Source of the DNA: Xanthomonas sontii
GTDB lineage: Bacteria; Pseudomonadota; Gammaproteobacteria; Xanthomonadales; Xanthomonadaceae
Assembly: GCF_040529055.1 (NCBI RefSeq)
Contig: NZ_CP132342.1
Coordinates: 1,486,001 to 1,550,000, forward strand
Direction: 5' to 3'
Length of the DNA: 64,000 nt
Shown: piece by piece, positions 1 to 9,169 of the stretch
Position numbering within the stretch: position 1 is the stretch's first letter
Layout: each line of letters begins with the position of its first letter
Position numbers and translations under genes: made by a program
The notes under the pieces: generated by a model
Seen by the model: the letters and a program-made list of their open reading frames with translations, nothing else
What the model was told of the DNA's origin: nothing
Database searches by the model: none

Positions 1-836
1 CGCAGCTCGGGCAACTGCGCCTGTGCACCGAACTGGGCACGCTGGAAGTGGCGCCGCAGGAAATCGCGGTGATCCCGCGCGGCGTGCGCTTCCGCGTGGA
101 ACTGCCCGACGGCCCCGCGCGCGGCTACGTGTGCGAGAACTTCGGCGGCCTGCTGCGGCTGCCCGACCTGGGGCCGATCGGCGCCAACGGCCTGGCCAAC
201 CCACGCGATTTCCTCACGCCGGTCGCCGCCTACGAGGAAGACGAGGGCGACTTCGCACTGATCGCCAAGTTCCAGGGCCATCTGTGGCGCGCGCCGATCG
301 GGCATTCGCCGCTGGACGTGGTCGCCTGGCACGGCAACTACGCGCCGTACAAGTACGACCTGCGCCGCTTCAACACCATCGGCTCGATCAGTTTCGACCA
401 TCCCGATCCCAGCATCTTCACCGTGCTGACCGCGCCCAGCGACACGCCCGGCACCGCCAATATGGATTTCGCGATCTTCCCGCCGCGCTGGTTGGTGGCG
501 CAGCACACCTTCCGGCCGCCGTGGTTCCACCGCAACGTGGCCAGCGAGTTCATGGGCCTGGTGCACGGCGTCTACGATGCCAAGGCCGACGGCTTCGCCC
601 CGGGCGGCGCGTCGCTGCACAACTGCATGAGTGGGCATGGCCCGGACGCGGCCACCTTCGACAAGGCCTCGCAGGCCGACCTGTCGCGGCCGGACGTCAT
701 CGCCGACACCATGGCCTTCATGTTCGAGACGCGTGCGGTGCTGCGCCCGACCGCACAGGCGCTGGACGCCGCGCATCGCCAGCGCGACTACCAGCAGTGC
801 TGGCAGGGCCTGCGCCGGCACTTCCGCGCGCCCTGA
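1..836 (+). CDS. hmgA: homogentisate 1,2-dioxygenase, C-terminal part (5' end outside window)
   Basis: The reading frame is open from the left edge (codons begin at base 3), so the gene is cut by the window. The visible ~277 residues match the C-terminal half of homogentisate dioxygenase, the Fe(II) enzyme that opens the ring of homogentisate to maleylacetoacetate in tyrosine and phenylalanine breakdown. The iron-site signature is present: [17 protein letters not shown] carries the family His (codon at 528) and Glu (codon at 546), and [11 protein letters not shown] carries the third ligand region. A cytosolic enzyme of ~430-440 residues is usual, so about one third is missing. An internal ATG at 48 is not the true start, because conserved sequence continues upstream of it. 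Family assignment is very secure. Confidence 0.96.
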   Translation, partial: QLGQLRLCTELGTLEVAPQEIAVIPRGVRFRVELPDGPARGYVCENFGGLLRLPDLGPIGANGLANPRDFLTPVAAYEEDEGDFALIAKFQGHLWRAPIGHSPLDVVAWHGNYAPYKYDLRRFNTIGSISFDHPDPSIFTVLTAPSDTPGTANMDFAIFPPRWLVAQHTFRPPWFHRNVASEFMGLVHGVYDAKADGFAPGGASLHNCMSGHGPDAATFDKASQADLSRPDVIADTMAFMFETRAVLRPTAQALDAAHRQRDYQQCWQGLRRHFRAP

Positions 837-909
837 GCGGGCGCCGGCGCGGCCGCGCCGCTCAGGCTGCTGCCGGGGCTGCCGCTGCGACGCACGGCGG
901 CGCTGCCCG

Positions 910-1416
910 TCAGGCGGCCTCCGCCGCGGTCGCCAGCGCGCCGTGCAGCGATGCCGGCAGGATCTCCAACACGCGCTCGCGGATGCGCTGCGCGTAGCGC
1001 TCGGAGGTCATCTCCGGCATGGTGCGCAGCGCCAGCGCGATCGCGCGCAGGGTGTCCTGCTCCTCGCGCGCGGCGCGCAACTGCAGCTGCAGGGCAGGCG
1101 AGGCCGGATGCCGCTGCAGTTGCAGCAGGTCCAGCAGATACATGCGTGCATTGAGCAGGGCGCGACGCGGGTCGGCCGGTGGTGGTGGCGCGCTCGCGGC
1201 CACCGTTGCGGCGGCGACGCCGCGCCCATCGTCCAGGTAGCCCTGCTCCAGCAGCCCCTGCACGATCGCATCGGCGCCGCGGCCGCCCAGCGTGGTCAGT
1301 TCCTCGACGCTGCGCTGGCCGTCGGCCAGGATCAGCACGCGTCGCTGGCGCATGTCCAGCGGCGCATCGTGCGATTGCAGTGCCGCAAGGGCGAGGGCGG
1401 TCTTGCGCGGGTGCAT
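910..1416 (-). CDS. conserved hypothetical protein, possible winged-helix-like N-terminus
   Basis: A 168-residue protein that I do not recognise. The start at 1416 (MHPRKTALALAALQ) is chosen because residues upstream in the open frame are low-complexity Arg/Pro sequence typical of GC-rich read-through. Residues about 25-60 (ILADGQRSVEELTTLGGRG, then AIVQGLLEQGYL) look like a small helix-turn-helix or winged-helix unit of the kind seen in bacterial regulators and stress-signalling proteins. A Pro/Ala linker follows, and the C-terminal half is predicted to be mainly helical (RAALLNARMYLLDLLQLQ). There is no signal peptide and no membrane segment. It converges on hmgA. The fold is inference from pattern only. 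Confidence 0.62.
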   Translation of the reverse strand: MHPRKTALALAALQSHDAPLDMRQRRVLILADGQRSVEELTTLGGRGADAIVQGLLEQGYLDDGRGVAAATVAASAPPPPADPRRALLNARMYLLDLLQLQRHPASPALQLQLRAAREEQDTLRAIALALRTMPEMTSERYAQRIRERVLEILPASLHGALATAAEAA

Positions 1417-1642
1417 GGCGGCGGGGTCGGTAGGCGCGCAGCGTGGCGCAGCGCGGTGAAATGCCGATGACAGGGGCGATGCGTCGGCGTGTCGGTGCCG
1501 GCAAGCGGCACGCCGTCGACGTGGTCGAACGCCTGGTCCGGGACGCGGTGCTCGGCCGCGCATGCCTGGCAGTGGGTCGCCGCTGCCGTGCAGGGCGAGG
1601 GCATGCACGCTAGCCTATGCGCTGGTCCAGTGAGGAAGTGCG

Positions 1643-2335
1643 ATGAAGCCGATTCAACCAGGCGTGGCGGTGTTGCTGCTCGCGCTCGCCGCCTGCGACC
1701 GGCAGCCGCCCGCGCCGCCGGCCGCGCCTCCCGCACCGTCTGCGCCGGCGCAGGCGCCGACCGCGGCACCCGCCACCGCCGACGACGGCGCCTTGCCGCC
1801 GCCGGACATCGACCAGCCCGATAGCGACGTGCCGCCGGCACAGGCGCCGGCCTCGGCGCTGCCGCCGGAACTGGCCGCGGACGACCGGCAACTGGCCCGC
1901 ATCGATGGCTATGGCGACCTGCGCCTGGGCATGCCGGCGGCGCAGGCACGCGCCGCCTGGGGCGGCGAGCTCGACGGCCAGCCCAGCGCCGGCAGCAGCT
2001 GCTACGTGCTGCGTCCGCGCTGGGCCAAGGGCAACAACCGGTTCGGCCTGATGATCGAAGGCGACAAGTTGGTGCGCTACGACGTGCGCACCCCCAAGGA
2101 GACCGCGCCCGGCGGCGGCAAGGTCGGCATGGACCTGGCGCAACTGCGCGCGCTGTACGCCGGTCGCGTGGAAGAGCAGCCGCACAAGTACGTCGAAGGC
2201 GCCAAGATGCTGCGCGTGCGCGGCGAGTCCGGCCAGCCTGGCGTGCTGGTGTTCGAGACCGACGCAGCCGGCAAGGCCGTCGCCTGGCGCGTGGGCCTGC
2301 CGCCGCAGGTGGATTATGTGGAGGGGTGTGGCTGA
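1643..2335 (+). CDS. putative lipoprotein, unknown function
   Basis: A 230-residue protein starting with a short lipoprotein signal peptide (MKPIQPGVAVLLLALAAC), with the lipobox LAAC giving a lipidated Cys at about residue 18. A Pro/Ala-rich flexible stretch (residues 20-75) then leads to a folded C-terminal domain of about 140 residues with a conserved-looking core (YGDLRLGMPAAQARAAWGG). That core resembles the small lectin-like or SmpA/OmlA-like lipoprotein domains in which an RxGMsxxqa-type motif occurs, but I cannot name the family. A good ribosome binding site, GAGGAAG, precedes the ATG. It probably sits in the outer membrane facing the periplasm. It stands alone between two minus-strand genes. 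Confidence 0.78.
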   Translation: MKPIQPGVAVLLLALAACDRQPPAPPAAPPAPSAPAQAPTAAPATADDGALPPPDIDQPDSDVPPAQAPASALPPELAADDRQLARIDGYGDLRLGMPAAQARAAWGGELDGQPSAGSSCYVLRPRWAKGNNRFGLMIEGDKLVRYDVRTPKETAPGGGKVGMDLAQLRALYAGRVEEQPHKYVEGAKMLRVRGESGQPGVLVFETDAAGKAVAWRVGLPPQVDYVEGCG

Positions 2336-2340
2336 GAAGC

Positions 2341-2495
2341 CGGGAATAGGGAATCGGGAGTGGGGAATCGGAAAGGCGTGCGGGTCGAGTGATGGCGGGA
2401 ACTCGGCCCGCCTATGTCAATGTCACCCACGTGGTGCATGAACGCTCCTTGGCTTTTCGCTTTTCCCCATTCCCGATTCCCGATTCTCCATTCCC
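2341..2495. repeat. inverted pair of GGGAATC heptad arrays
   Basis: Bases 2341-2371 are a run of degenerate 7-base units of the type GGGAATC/GGGAATG, and 2465-2495 carry the same units on the opposite strand. The two arrays face each other across about 93 bases. The right-hand array lies inside the 3' end of the RND gene ending at 2423 and is translated. The same arrangement occurs at 5588-5736 and 12002-12335. Confidence 0.8.
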
Positions 2496-5400
2496 AGCCG
2501 GCGCTCGCGCCGGCGCTCGCGTCGGGCGTACCAGCGTTCGCGCAGGCAGGAGAAGATCACGTACAGGGCCGGGGTGCTGAGCAGGGTCAGGCTCTGCGAG
2601 ATCAGCAGGCCGCCGATCATCGCGATGCCGAGCGGGCGGCGCAGCTCCGAGCCTTCGCCCAGGCCCACCGCCAGCGGCACCGCGGCCAGGATCGCCACCA
2701 TCGTGGTCATCATGATCGGGCGGAAGCGCACGATGCAGGCTTCGCGCGCGGCCTCCAGCGGGGTCTTGCCGTGCTCGCGCTCGGCGACCAGGGCGAAGTC
2801 GATCATCATGATCGCGTTCTTCTTGACGATGCCGATCAGCAGCACCAGCGCGATCATCGAGATCACCGACAGCTCGGTGCCGGTGACCCACAGCGCCAGC
2901 AGCGCGCCCATGCCGGCGGCCGGCAGGGTGGAGAGAATGGTCACCGGGTGCACCAGGCTCTCGTAGAGCATGCCCAGCACGATGTAGACCACCACGATCG
3001 CGGCCAGCACCAGCACCAGCATCGAGTTCGGCTGCAGCTGCACGCCGAAGCCGCCGCCGTCGGCGATGCGGATATCGCCGGGCATGCGCAGCCCGGCCAC
3101 GGTGGCGGCGATGATCGCATCGCCCTCGCCGGTGCTCACGCCTGGCGCCAGGTTGTAGCTCAGGTCCATGGTCGTGTACTGGTTCATGTGCGTGATCTGC
3201 GACGGCGCCAGCCCCGGCACCTGACGCGCCACCGCGGTCAGCGGGATCATCGTGCCGTTGCGGGTGGGCACGTAGATGCGGTTCAGCGCCGCCGGCGTGG
3301 CGGTCTGGTCCGGCAGCGCGTTGACCACCACGCTGTACTGGTTGAGGTCGGAGTAGATGGTGGAGATCTGGCGCTGGCCGAACGCGCCGTACAGCGCGCC
3401 GTCGATGGCGCCGATCGACACGCCCAGGCGCGCGGCCAGGGCGCGGTCGATGACGATGTTCTGGCGCAGGCCGGCGTTGTCCACATCGGTGCCGACGTCG
3501 CGCAGCTTGGGGTTCTGCTTCAGGGCGGCCTGCAGCTTGGGCAGCCACTCCTGCAACTGCGCGTTGTCGTTGCCCTGCAGCGAGACGCGGTACTGCGCGC
3601 CCTGGCTGGTGCCGCCGCCGCCGTCGCTGGGCAGATCCTGGATCGCGCGCAGGCGCAGCTGCAGGTCGGGGTAGCGGTCGGCCTTGGCGCTGAGCCGCGC
3701 CAGCACCTGCGCGGTGGTATCGGTGCGGCCTTCGTCGCGGCGCTTGAGCTCGATGTTGAAGCTGGCGCTGGAACCCTGGCGGCTGCTGCCCAGGCGCGCG
3801 CCGACGATCTTCACCGCCGGGTCGGACATCAGCATGTCGGTGATGCGGCGCTGGCGGGTGAGCATGTCGGCGAAGGACACGGTGGCGCTGGAGGTGGCGC
3901 GGCCCCAGATCAGGCCGGTGTCCTGCGCCGGGAACGAGCCCTTCTTGACCGCGCCGGCCAGGAACACCGTGGCCGCGATCAGCAGCAGCGGGGTCAGCGC
4001 CAGCAACAGAGCGTGGCGCAGCGAGAAGTCCAGGGCCACGGTGTACACGCGCAGCATGCGATCGTGCATGCGCTCCAGCCAGGCGCCGAAGCGGCCGGGT
4101 TGCTCCGGCTCGGCGTGCGCGGACAGGAAGCGGCTGCACAGCGCCGGGGTCAGCGTCAGCGAGACCACCGCCGAGACGCAGATCGCCGCGACCAGGGTGA
4201 CGGTGAACTCGCGGAAGAACACCCCGATCATGCCGCTGGCGAACAGGATCGGAATGAACACCGCCACCAGCGAGGCGGTGATCGAGACGATGGTGAAGCC
4301 GATCTCGCGCGCGCCGGCCAGCGCCGCGTCCAGCCGCGACATGCCCTCGTCGAGGTGGCGCATGATGTTCTCGATGACCACGATCGCATCGTCGACGACG
4401 AAGCCGATCGCGATCACCAGCGCCAGCAGGCTCAGGTTGTTGAGGGTGAAGCCCATGACGTACATCGCCAGCGCCGCGCCGGCCAACGACAGCGGCACGG
4501 TGGCTGCGGCGATCAGCGTGGGCGCCAGCCGGCGCAGGAACAGCGCCATGGTCAGCACCACCATCGCCAGGCTGATCATCAGTGTGGCCTGCACCTCGTT
4601 GAGCGAGGCGCGGATGGTCGGCGTGCGGTCGAAGTACGCCGTCATCTTCGTGCCCGGCTGCAGGTAGGTGCGCAGCATCGGGATCTCGGCCTTGACCCGG
4701 TCCACCGTCTCCACGATGTTGGCGCCGGCGCGGGTGAACACATACATCACCACCGCCGGCTTGCCGCCGAACCAGGCCGCCTGGTAGGCGTCCTGCTGGC
4801 CGTCGTAGACGTTGGCGATGTCGCGCAGGCGCACCGCGCGGCCCTGTTGCTGGCTGATCACCACCTGGCCGAAGTCGGCGGCCTTGGCCACCGCGTCGTT
4901 GGCGACGATGGCGGTGGTGGTGGCGCCGTCGCTGAGGAAGCCGGTGGGCGAGGTGACGTTGGCCGCGCGCACCGCGTTGCGCAGGTCGTCCGGGGTCAGG
5001 CCCATGGCGTTGAGCGCGCGCAGGTTCACGTCCACCCGCACCGCCGGGGTGGAGGCGCCGCCGATGTCCACCGAGGCCACGCCGGTGATCTGGCGCAGGC
5101 GCTGCGCCAGCAGCGAATCGGCGACGTTGTACAGCTCGTCGGCCGACTGCGTGTCCGAGGTCAGGGCGATGGCGATGACCGGGTCGTCGTTGGGATTGGC
5201 CTTCTGGTAGCGCGGCGTGGCCAGGCCGGAGGGCAGGTCGGCCTGCGCGGCGTTGATCGCGGTCTGCACGTCCTGCGCCGCCGAATCGATGTTGCGGCTG
5301 CTCTGGAACACCATGAACACCTGGCTGTTCCCCTCCGAGCTGGAGGAGCGCATGGTGTCGATGCCGGGCACCTGGCCCAGGTGCCGCTCCAGCGGCGCGG

Positions 5401-5590
5401 TGACCGTGGCGGCCATGGTCGAGGCATCGGCGCCGGCCTGGCTGGCCTGCACGAAGATCACCGGGATCGAGATGTTCGGCAGCGCCGCCACGCCCAGGCG
5501 CAGGTAGCACATCATGCCGATCACGAACAGGCCGATGGCCAGCAGCGCGGTGCCGATGGGACGGCGGATGAAGGGCGCGGAGATGTTCAT
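2423..5590 (-). CDS. mdtC: RND multidrug efflux permease, MdtC-like (HAE1 family)
   Basis: A 1055-residue inner-membrane pump of the AcrB/MdtC class that drives drug or metabolite export with the proton gradient. It begins MNISAPFIRRPIGTALLAIG, the usual first transmembrane helix of the family. The TM4 motif GFVVDDAIVVIEN, with the paired proton-relay Asp residues, lies near residue 398. It is the last gene of an adaptor-pump-pump order (10408 to 2423), the layout of mdtABC, in which MdtB and MdtC form a mixed trimer. No outer-membrane channel is encoded here, so a TolC-type partner must lie elsewhere. The protein is about 30 residues longer than E. coli MdtC. The extra C-terminal tail (after RRERRLGMENRESG) is encoded by an intergenic heptad repeat. 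Confidence 0.93.
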   Translation of the reverse strand: MNISAPFIRRPIGTALLAIGLFVIGMMCYLRLGVAALPNISIPVIFVQASQAGADASTMAATVTAPLERHLGQVPGIDTMRSSSSEGNSQVFMVFQSSRNIDSAAQDVQTAINAAQADLPSGLATPRYQKANPNDDPVIAIALTSDTQSADELYNVADSLLAQRLRQITGVASVDIGGASTPAVRVDVNLRALNAMGLTPDDLRNAVRAANVTSPTGFLSDGATTTAIVANDAVAKAADFGQVVISQQQGRAVRLRDIANVYDGQQDAYQAAWFGGKPAVVMYVFTRAGANIVETVDRVKAEIPMLRTYLQPGTKMTAYFDRTPTIRASLNEVQATLMISLAMVVLTMALFLRRLAPTLIAAATVPLSLAGAALAMYVMGFTLNNLSLLALVIAIGFVVDDAIVVIENIMRHLDEGMSRLDAALAGAREIGFTIVSITASLVAVFIPILFASGMIGVFFREFTVTLVAAICVSAVVSLTLTPALCSRFLSAHAEPEQPGRFGAWLERMHDRMLRVYTVALDFSLRHALLLALTPLLLIAATVFLAGAVKKGSFPAQDTGLIWGRATSSATVSFADMLTRQRRITDMLMSDPAVKIVGARLGSSRQGSSASFNIELKRRDEGRTDTTAQVLARLSAKADRYPDLQLRLRAIQDLPSDGGGGTSQGAQYRVSLQGNDNAQLQEWLPKLQAALKQNPKLRDVGTDVDNAGLRQNIVIDRALAARLGVSIGAIDGALYGAFGQRQISTIYSDLNQYSVVVNALPDQTATPAALNRIYVPTRNGTMIPLTAVARQVPGLAPSQITHMNQYTTMDLSYNLAPGVSTGEGDAIIAATVAGLRMPGDIRIADGGGFGVQLQPNSMLVLVLAAIVVVYIVLGMLYESLVHPVTILSTLPAAGMGALLALWVTGTELSVISMIALVLLIGIVKKNAIMMIDFALVAEREHGKTPLEAAREACIVRFRPIMMTTMVAILAAVPLAVGLGEGSELRRPLGIAMIGGLLISQSLTLLSTPALYVIFSCLRERWYARRERRRERRLGMENRESGMGKSEKPRSVHAPRG

Positions 5591-5736
5591 GGGGCCGGGA
5601 ATGGGGAATGGGGAATCGGGAATCGCAGTACGCGCCCGGTGTCAGTCTTTCGAGGATCCGGCATGGAGTGAACGAGTCGGCAGCGCGCGGACTCGGCGCT
5701 TTCCGATTCCCGATTCCCCATTCCCGATTCCCGGCC
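5588..5736. repeat. inverted pair of GGGAATC heptad arrays between two RND genes
   Basis: Bases 5591-5626 (GGGAATGGGG... type units) and 5702-5735 (the complementary units) form a long imperfect inverted repeat with a loop of about 75 bases. It fills nearly the whole 148-base gap between the two permease genes. Their transcript would therefore carry a long hairpin between the two coding regions. Confidence 0.85.
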
Positions 5737-5738
5737 CC

Positions 5739-8700
5739 TCACGCCCTTCCCTCCGCCGCCGTCGCGTGCCGCGCCGCACGCCGCTCACGCCAGGTGCGCA
5801 CGCGCTCGGAAGCGCGTTCCATGTACAGGTAGATCACCGGCGTGGTGTACAGGGTGACCAGCTGCGACAGCAGCAGGCCGCCGACGATGGAGATGCCCAG
5901 CGGGCGGCGCAGTTCCGAGCCGATGCCGTCGCCCAGCGCCAGCGGCAGTGCGCCCAGCATCGCCGCGGCGGTGGTCATCATGATCGGGCGGAACCGCAGC
6001 AGGCAGGCGCGGCGGATCGCGTCGTGGGCGTTGGCGCCCTCGCGGCGCGCGTCGATCGCGAAGTCGATCATCATGATCGCGTTCTTCTTGACGATGCCGA
6101 TCAGCAGCACGATGCCGACGATGCCGTCCACCGACAGGCTCAGCCCGCACAGCATCAGCGCCAGCAGCGCGCCGACGCCGGCCGGCGGCAGCGTGGAGAT
6201 GATCGTCAGCGGGTGGATGTAGCTCTCGTAGAGCACGCCCAGCACGATGTAGATCAGCACCACCGAGGCCAGCAGCAGCCACACCACGTCGGTCTGGCTG
6301 CCGGTGAACTCGGCGGCCTTGCCGATGAACTCGGCATGCAGCTGCGGCGGCAGCTGCAGCTGCGCGCGGGTTTCCTCGATCGCCGCCACCGCCTGCGACA
6401 GCGAATAGCCCTGCGCCAGGTTGAACGACACGGTGACCGCCGGCAGCTGCTGCTGGTGGCTGACCACCAGCGGCGTGGTCGACTGCTTGGCCTCGGCCAC
6501 CGCCGCCAGCGGCACGGTGCCGCCGCTGCCGACGGTGATGCCGGTGTTCTGCGCGCCGATGCCGGTGGCGGTGGAGGAGTTGCTGGAGGTGGTCTGGCCG
6601 AAACTGGTGGCGTTGCTGGCGGTCAGCGCGCCGCTGCCGTTGCTGGCCACCGCCAACTGGTTGAGCAGTGCGGTGCTGGTACGGAACTCCGGCGCCACTT
6701 CCAGCACCACGCGGTACTGATTGAGCTGGGTGAAGATGGTGGAGATCTGGCGCTGGCCGAAGGCGTCGTACAGCGTGTCGTCGATGGTCTGCATCGGCAC
6801 GCCGAGGGTGCTGGCCTTCTCGCGGTCCACGTGCAGTTCCAGCGCACGGCCCTGGTTGGCCAGGTTGTTGTCCACGTCGGCCAGTTCCGGGCGCTTGCGC
6901 AGCGCCTCGGTCAGGCGCGTGGCCTGGGTGGCCAGCTCGGTGCTGTCCACGTCCGAGAGCGAGTACTGGTACTCGGTGGCGGCCACGCGGGTATCCAGGG
7001 TCACGTCCTGCACCGGCTTCAGGTACAGGGCGACGCCGGGCAGCCCGGCCACCGCCTTCTGCAGCCGCGGCAGCAGGTCTTCCAGGCTGTCGCGATCGCT
7101 GCGCGGCTTCAGCACGATGCTGAGCTGGCCCTGGTTGAGCGTCGGGTTCATCGAGCCGGCGCCGATGAAGGCGGCCACGCCGGTCACCGCCGGGTCGCGC
7201 CGCAGCGCCTCGGCCACCGCCTGGGTGCGCTGCTCCATCTGCGGGAACGCCACGTTCTGGTCGGCCTGGACCACGCCGGTGATCAGCCCGGTGTCCTGCT
7301 CGGGCAGCAGACCCTTGGGGATCACCACGTACAGCAGCACGGTCAGCACCATCGTCGCCAGCGCCACCAGCAGGGTCAGTTTCTGGTGGCCCAGCACCCA
7401 GTCCAGGCTGCGCTCGTACACGCCGACGGTGCGCGACCACAGCGTGGTCTTGCCGGCCGCCGCGGTGCGCTCGTGCGCGTCCTCGCCCTCGGGCAGTGCG
7501 TCGGGCTTGAGCAGGTAGGCGCACATCATCGGCGTCAGCGTCAGCGACACCAGCATCGAGATCACCACCGCGATGCTCAGCACCCAGGCGAACTCGTGGA
7601 ACAGGCGGCCGGTGACGCCGGGCATCAGGATCAGCGGCAGGAACACCGCCACCAGCGACACGGTCAGCGACAGCACGGTGAAGCCGATCTGGCGCGCGCC
7701 GATCTCCGCGGCCTCGCGGCCGCTCTTGCCCTGTTCGATGTAGCGCACGATGTTCTCGATCATCACGATCGCATCGTCGACCACGAAGCCGGTGGCCACC
7801 ACCAGCGCCATCAGCGACAGGTTGTCCAGCGACATGCCGGCGAAGGCCATCACCGCGAAGGTGCCGGCCAGCGACAGCGGCACCGCCACCGACGGGATCA
7901 CCGTGGCCCACAGCCGGCGCAGGAACACGAAGATCACCGCCACCACCAGGCCGATGGTCAGGATCAGGGTGAACTTGACCTCGTGCACCGAGGCGCGAAT
8001 GGTCTCGGTGCGGTCGGAGAACACGTCCAGGTGCACGCCGGCCGGCAGCACGCCCTGCAGCTGCGGCAGGATCGCGCGGATCTGCTCCACCGTCTGCACG
8101 ATGTTGGCGCCGGGCTGGCGGCGCACTTCCAGCAGCACCGCCGGCTTGCCGTCGGCCCAGGCGGCGAGCTGGTCGTTCTCCACCCCGTCCACCACCTTGG
8201 CCACGTCCGACAGCCGCACCGGCGCGCCGTTGCGGTAGCTGATCACGGTGTCGCGGTACTCGGCGGCGCTGGACAGCTGGTCGTTGGTGCCGATGCTGTA
8301 GGACTGGGTCTTGCCGTTGAGCGAGCCCTTCGGCGCGTTGACGTTGGTCTGGGTCAGCGCGCTGCGCAGCGCCTCCAGGGTCAGGCCCATGTTCGACAGT
8401 TGCGCCGGATTGACCTGGATGCGCACCGCCGGGCGCACGTTGCCGGCGATCGACACCAGGCCCACGCCCGGCACCTGCGACAGACGCTGGGCCAGGATCG
8501 AGTCGGCGTAGTTGTTGACCTCGCGCAGCGGCAGCGTGTCGGAGCTGAGCTTGAGGGTGAGGATCGCCGCGTCGGCCGGGTTCACCCGGTTGTAGACCGG
8601 CTGGTAGGGCAGCGAGGAGGGCAGGGTGGACTGGCGGATCGCCGCCTGCACGTCCTGCGCGGCGATGTCGATGTCGCGGTCCATCGCGAACTGCAGCACG

Positions 8701-8972
8701 ATCGTGGACAGACCGGCCGACGAGTCGGAGGTCATCATCTGCAGCCCGGAGATCTGCCCGAGCTGGCGCTCCAGCGGCGTGGTCACCAGCGAGGCCATGG
8801 TGCTGGCGTTGGCGCCGGGATACTGCGTGGTCACCACCAGGCTGGGCGCGTCGATTTCCGGCAGCGCCGACACCGGCAGCTGCCGGTAGCCGAGGATGCC
8901 GAGCAGCAGCACGCCTGCCATCAGCAAGGTGGTGGCGATCGGGCGGCGGATGAAGATCGTCGAAAAGCCCAC
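5739..8972 (-). CDS. mdtB: RND multidrug efflux permease, MdtB-like (HAE1 family)
   Basis: A 1077-residue inner-membrane proton/drug antiporter of the AcrB/MdtB class, starting MGFSTIFIRRPIATTLLMAG. The TM4 proton-relay motif GFVVDDAIVMIEN lies near residue 398. The N-terminal periplasmic porter region matches MdtB-like pumps (EIDAPSLVVTTQYPGANAST). It lies between the adaptor gene and the second permease, so it should be the MdtB partner of a mixed MdtBC trimer. One oddity is a low-complexity Ser/Thr/Gly/Asn insert near residues 775-815 (NGSGALTASNATSFGQTT onward) in the second periplasmic region. It accounts for most of the excess over the ~1040-residue E. coli protein. Confidence 0.94.
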   Translation of the reverse strand: MGFSTIFIRRPIATTLLMAGVLLLGILGYRQLPVSALPEIDAPSLVVTTQYPGANASTMASLVTTPLERQLGQISGLQMMTSDSSAGLSTIVLQFAMDRDIDIAAQDVQAAIRQSTLPSSLPYQPVYNRVNPADAAILTLKLSSDTLPLREVNNYADSILAQRLSQVPGVGLVSIAGNVRPAVRIQVNPAQLSNMGLTLEALRSALTQTNVNAPKGSLNGKTQSYSIGTNDQLSSAAEYRDTVISYRNGAPVRLSDVAKVVDGVENDQLAAWADGKPAVLLEVRRQPGANIVQTVEQIRAILPQLQGVLPAGVHLDVFSDRTETIRASVHEVKFTLILTIGLVVAVIFVFLRRLWATVIPSVAVPLSLAGTFAVMAFAGMSLDNLSLMALVVATGFVVDDAIVMIENIVRYIEQGKSGREAAEIGARQIGFTVLSLTVSLVAVFLPLILMPGVTGRLFHEFAWVLSIAVVISMLVSLTLTPMMCAYLLKPDALPEGEDAHERTAAAGKTTLWSRTVGVYERSLDWVLGHQKLTLLVALATMVLTVLLYVVIPKGLLPEQDTGLITGVVQADQNVAFPQMEQRTQAVAEALRRDPAVTGVAAFIGAGSMNPTLNQGQLSIVLKPRSDRDSLEDLLPRLQKAVAGLPGVALYLKPVQDVTLDTRVAATEYQYSLSDVDSTELATQATRLTEALRKRPELADVDNNLANQGRALELHVDREKASTLGVPMQTIDDTLYDAFGQRQISTIFTQLNQYRVVLEVAPEFRTSTALLNQLAVASNGSGALTASNATSFGQTTSSNSSTATGIGAQNTGITVGSGGTVPLAAVAEAKQSTTPLVVSHQQQLPAVTVSFNLAQGYSLSQAVAAIEETRAQLQLPPQLHAEFIGKAAEFTGSQTDVVWLLLASVVLIYIVLGVLYESYIHPLTIISTLPPAGVGALLALMLCGLSLSVDGIVGIVLLIGIVKKNAIMMIDFAIDARREGANAHDAIRRACLLRFRPIMMTTAAAMLGALPLALGDGIGSELRRPLGISIVGGLLLSQLVTLYTTPVIYLYMERASERVRTWRERRAARHATAAEGRA

Positions 8973-9169
8973 GGGGAAGATCCTTGCTGGTGAGAGTCCG
9001 GCGCGGCCAGGCCGGCGCCGGGAAAGACGGCGGAATCAGCGGGGGCCGCGGCCTTGCGCCACGATCGCGACGCAGGGCGGGAACGCCGCCGCCTGCGCGC
9101 GATCCGGCCGACGCCCGCCACGCAGGCGCGGCAGGGCCGTTGCCGCCGCGCGCCGCGTGCGCGGCACGC

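Noticed and set aside
2414..5671. Very long plus-strand open frame (over 1000 codons) opposite the MdtC-like gene
   Set aside because: It is the antisense of a clear RND gene. Its translation is His/Gln/Arg/Gly-rich without any family motif, a common artefact in GC-rich DNA. The same applies to long frames opposite the genes at 5739, 14830-19049, 23846-27157, 29510-31837 and 60601.
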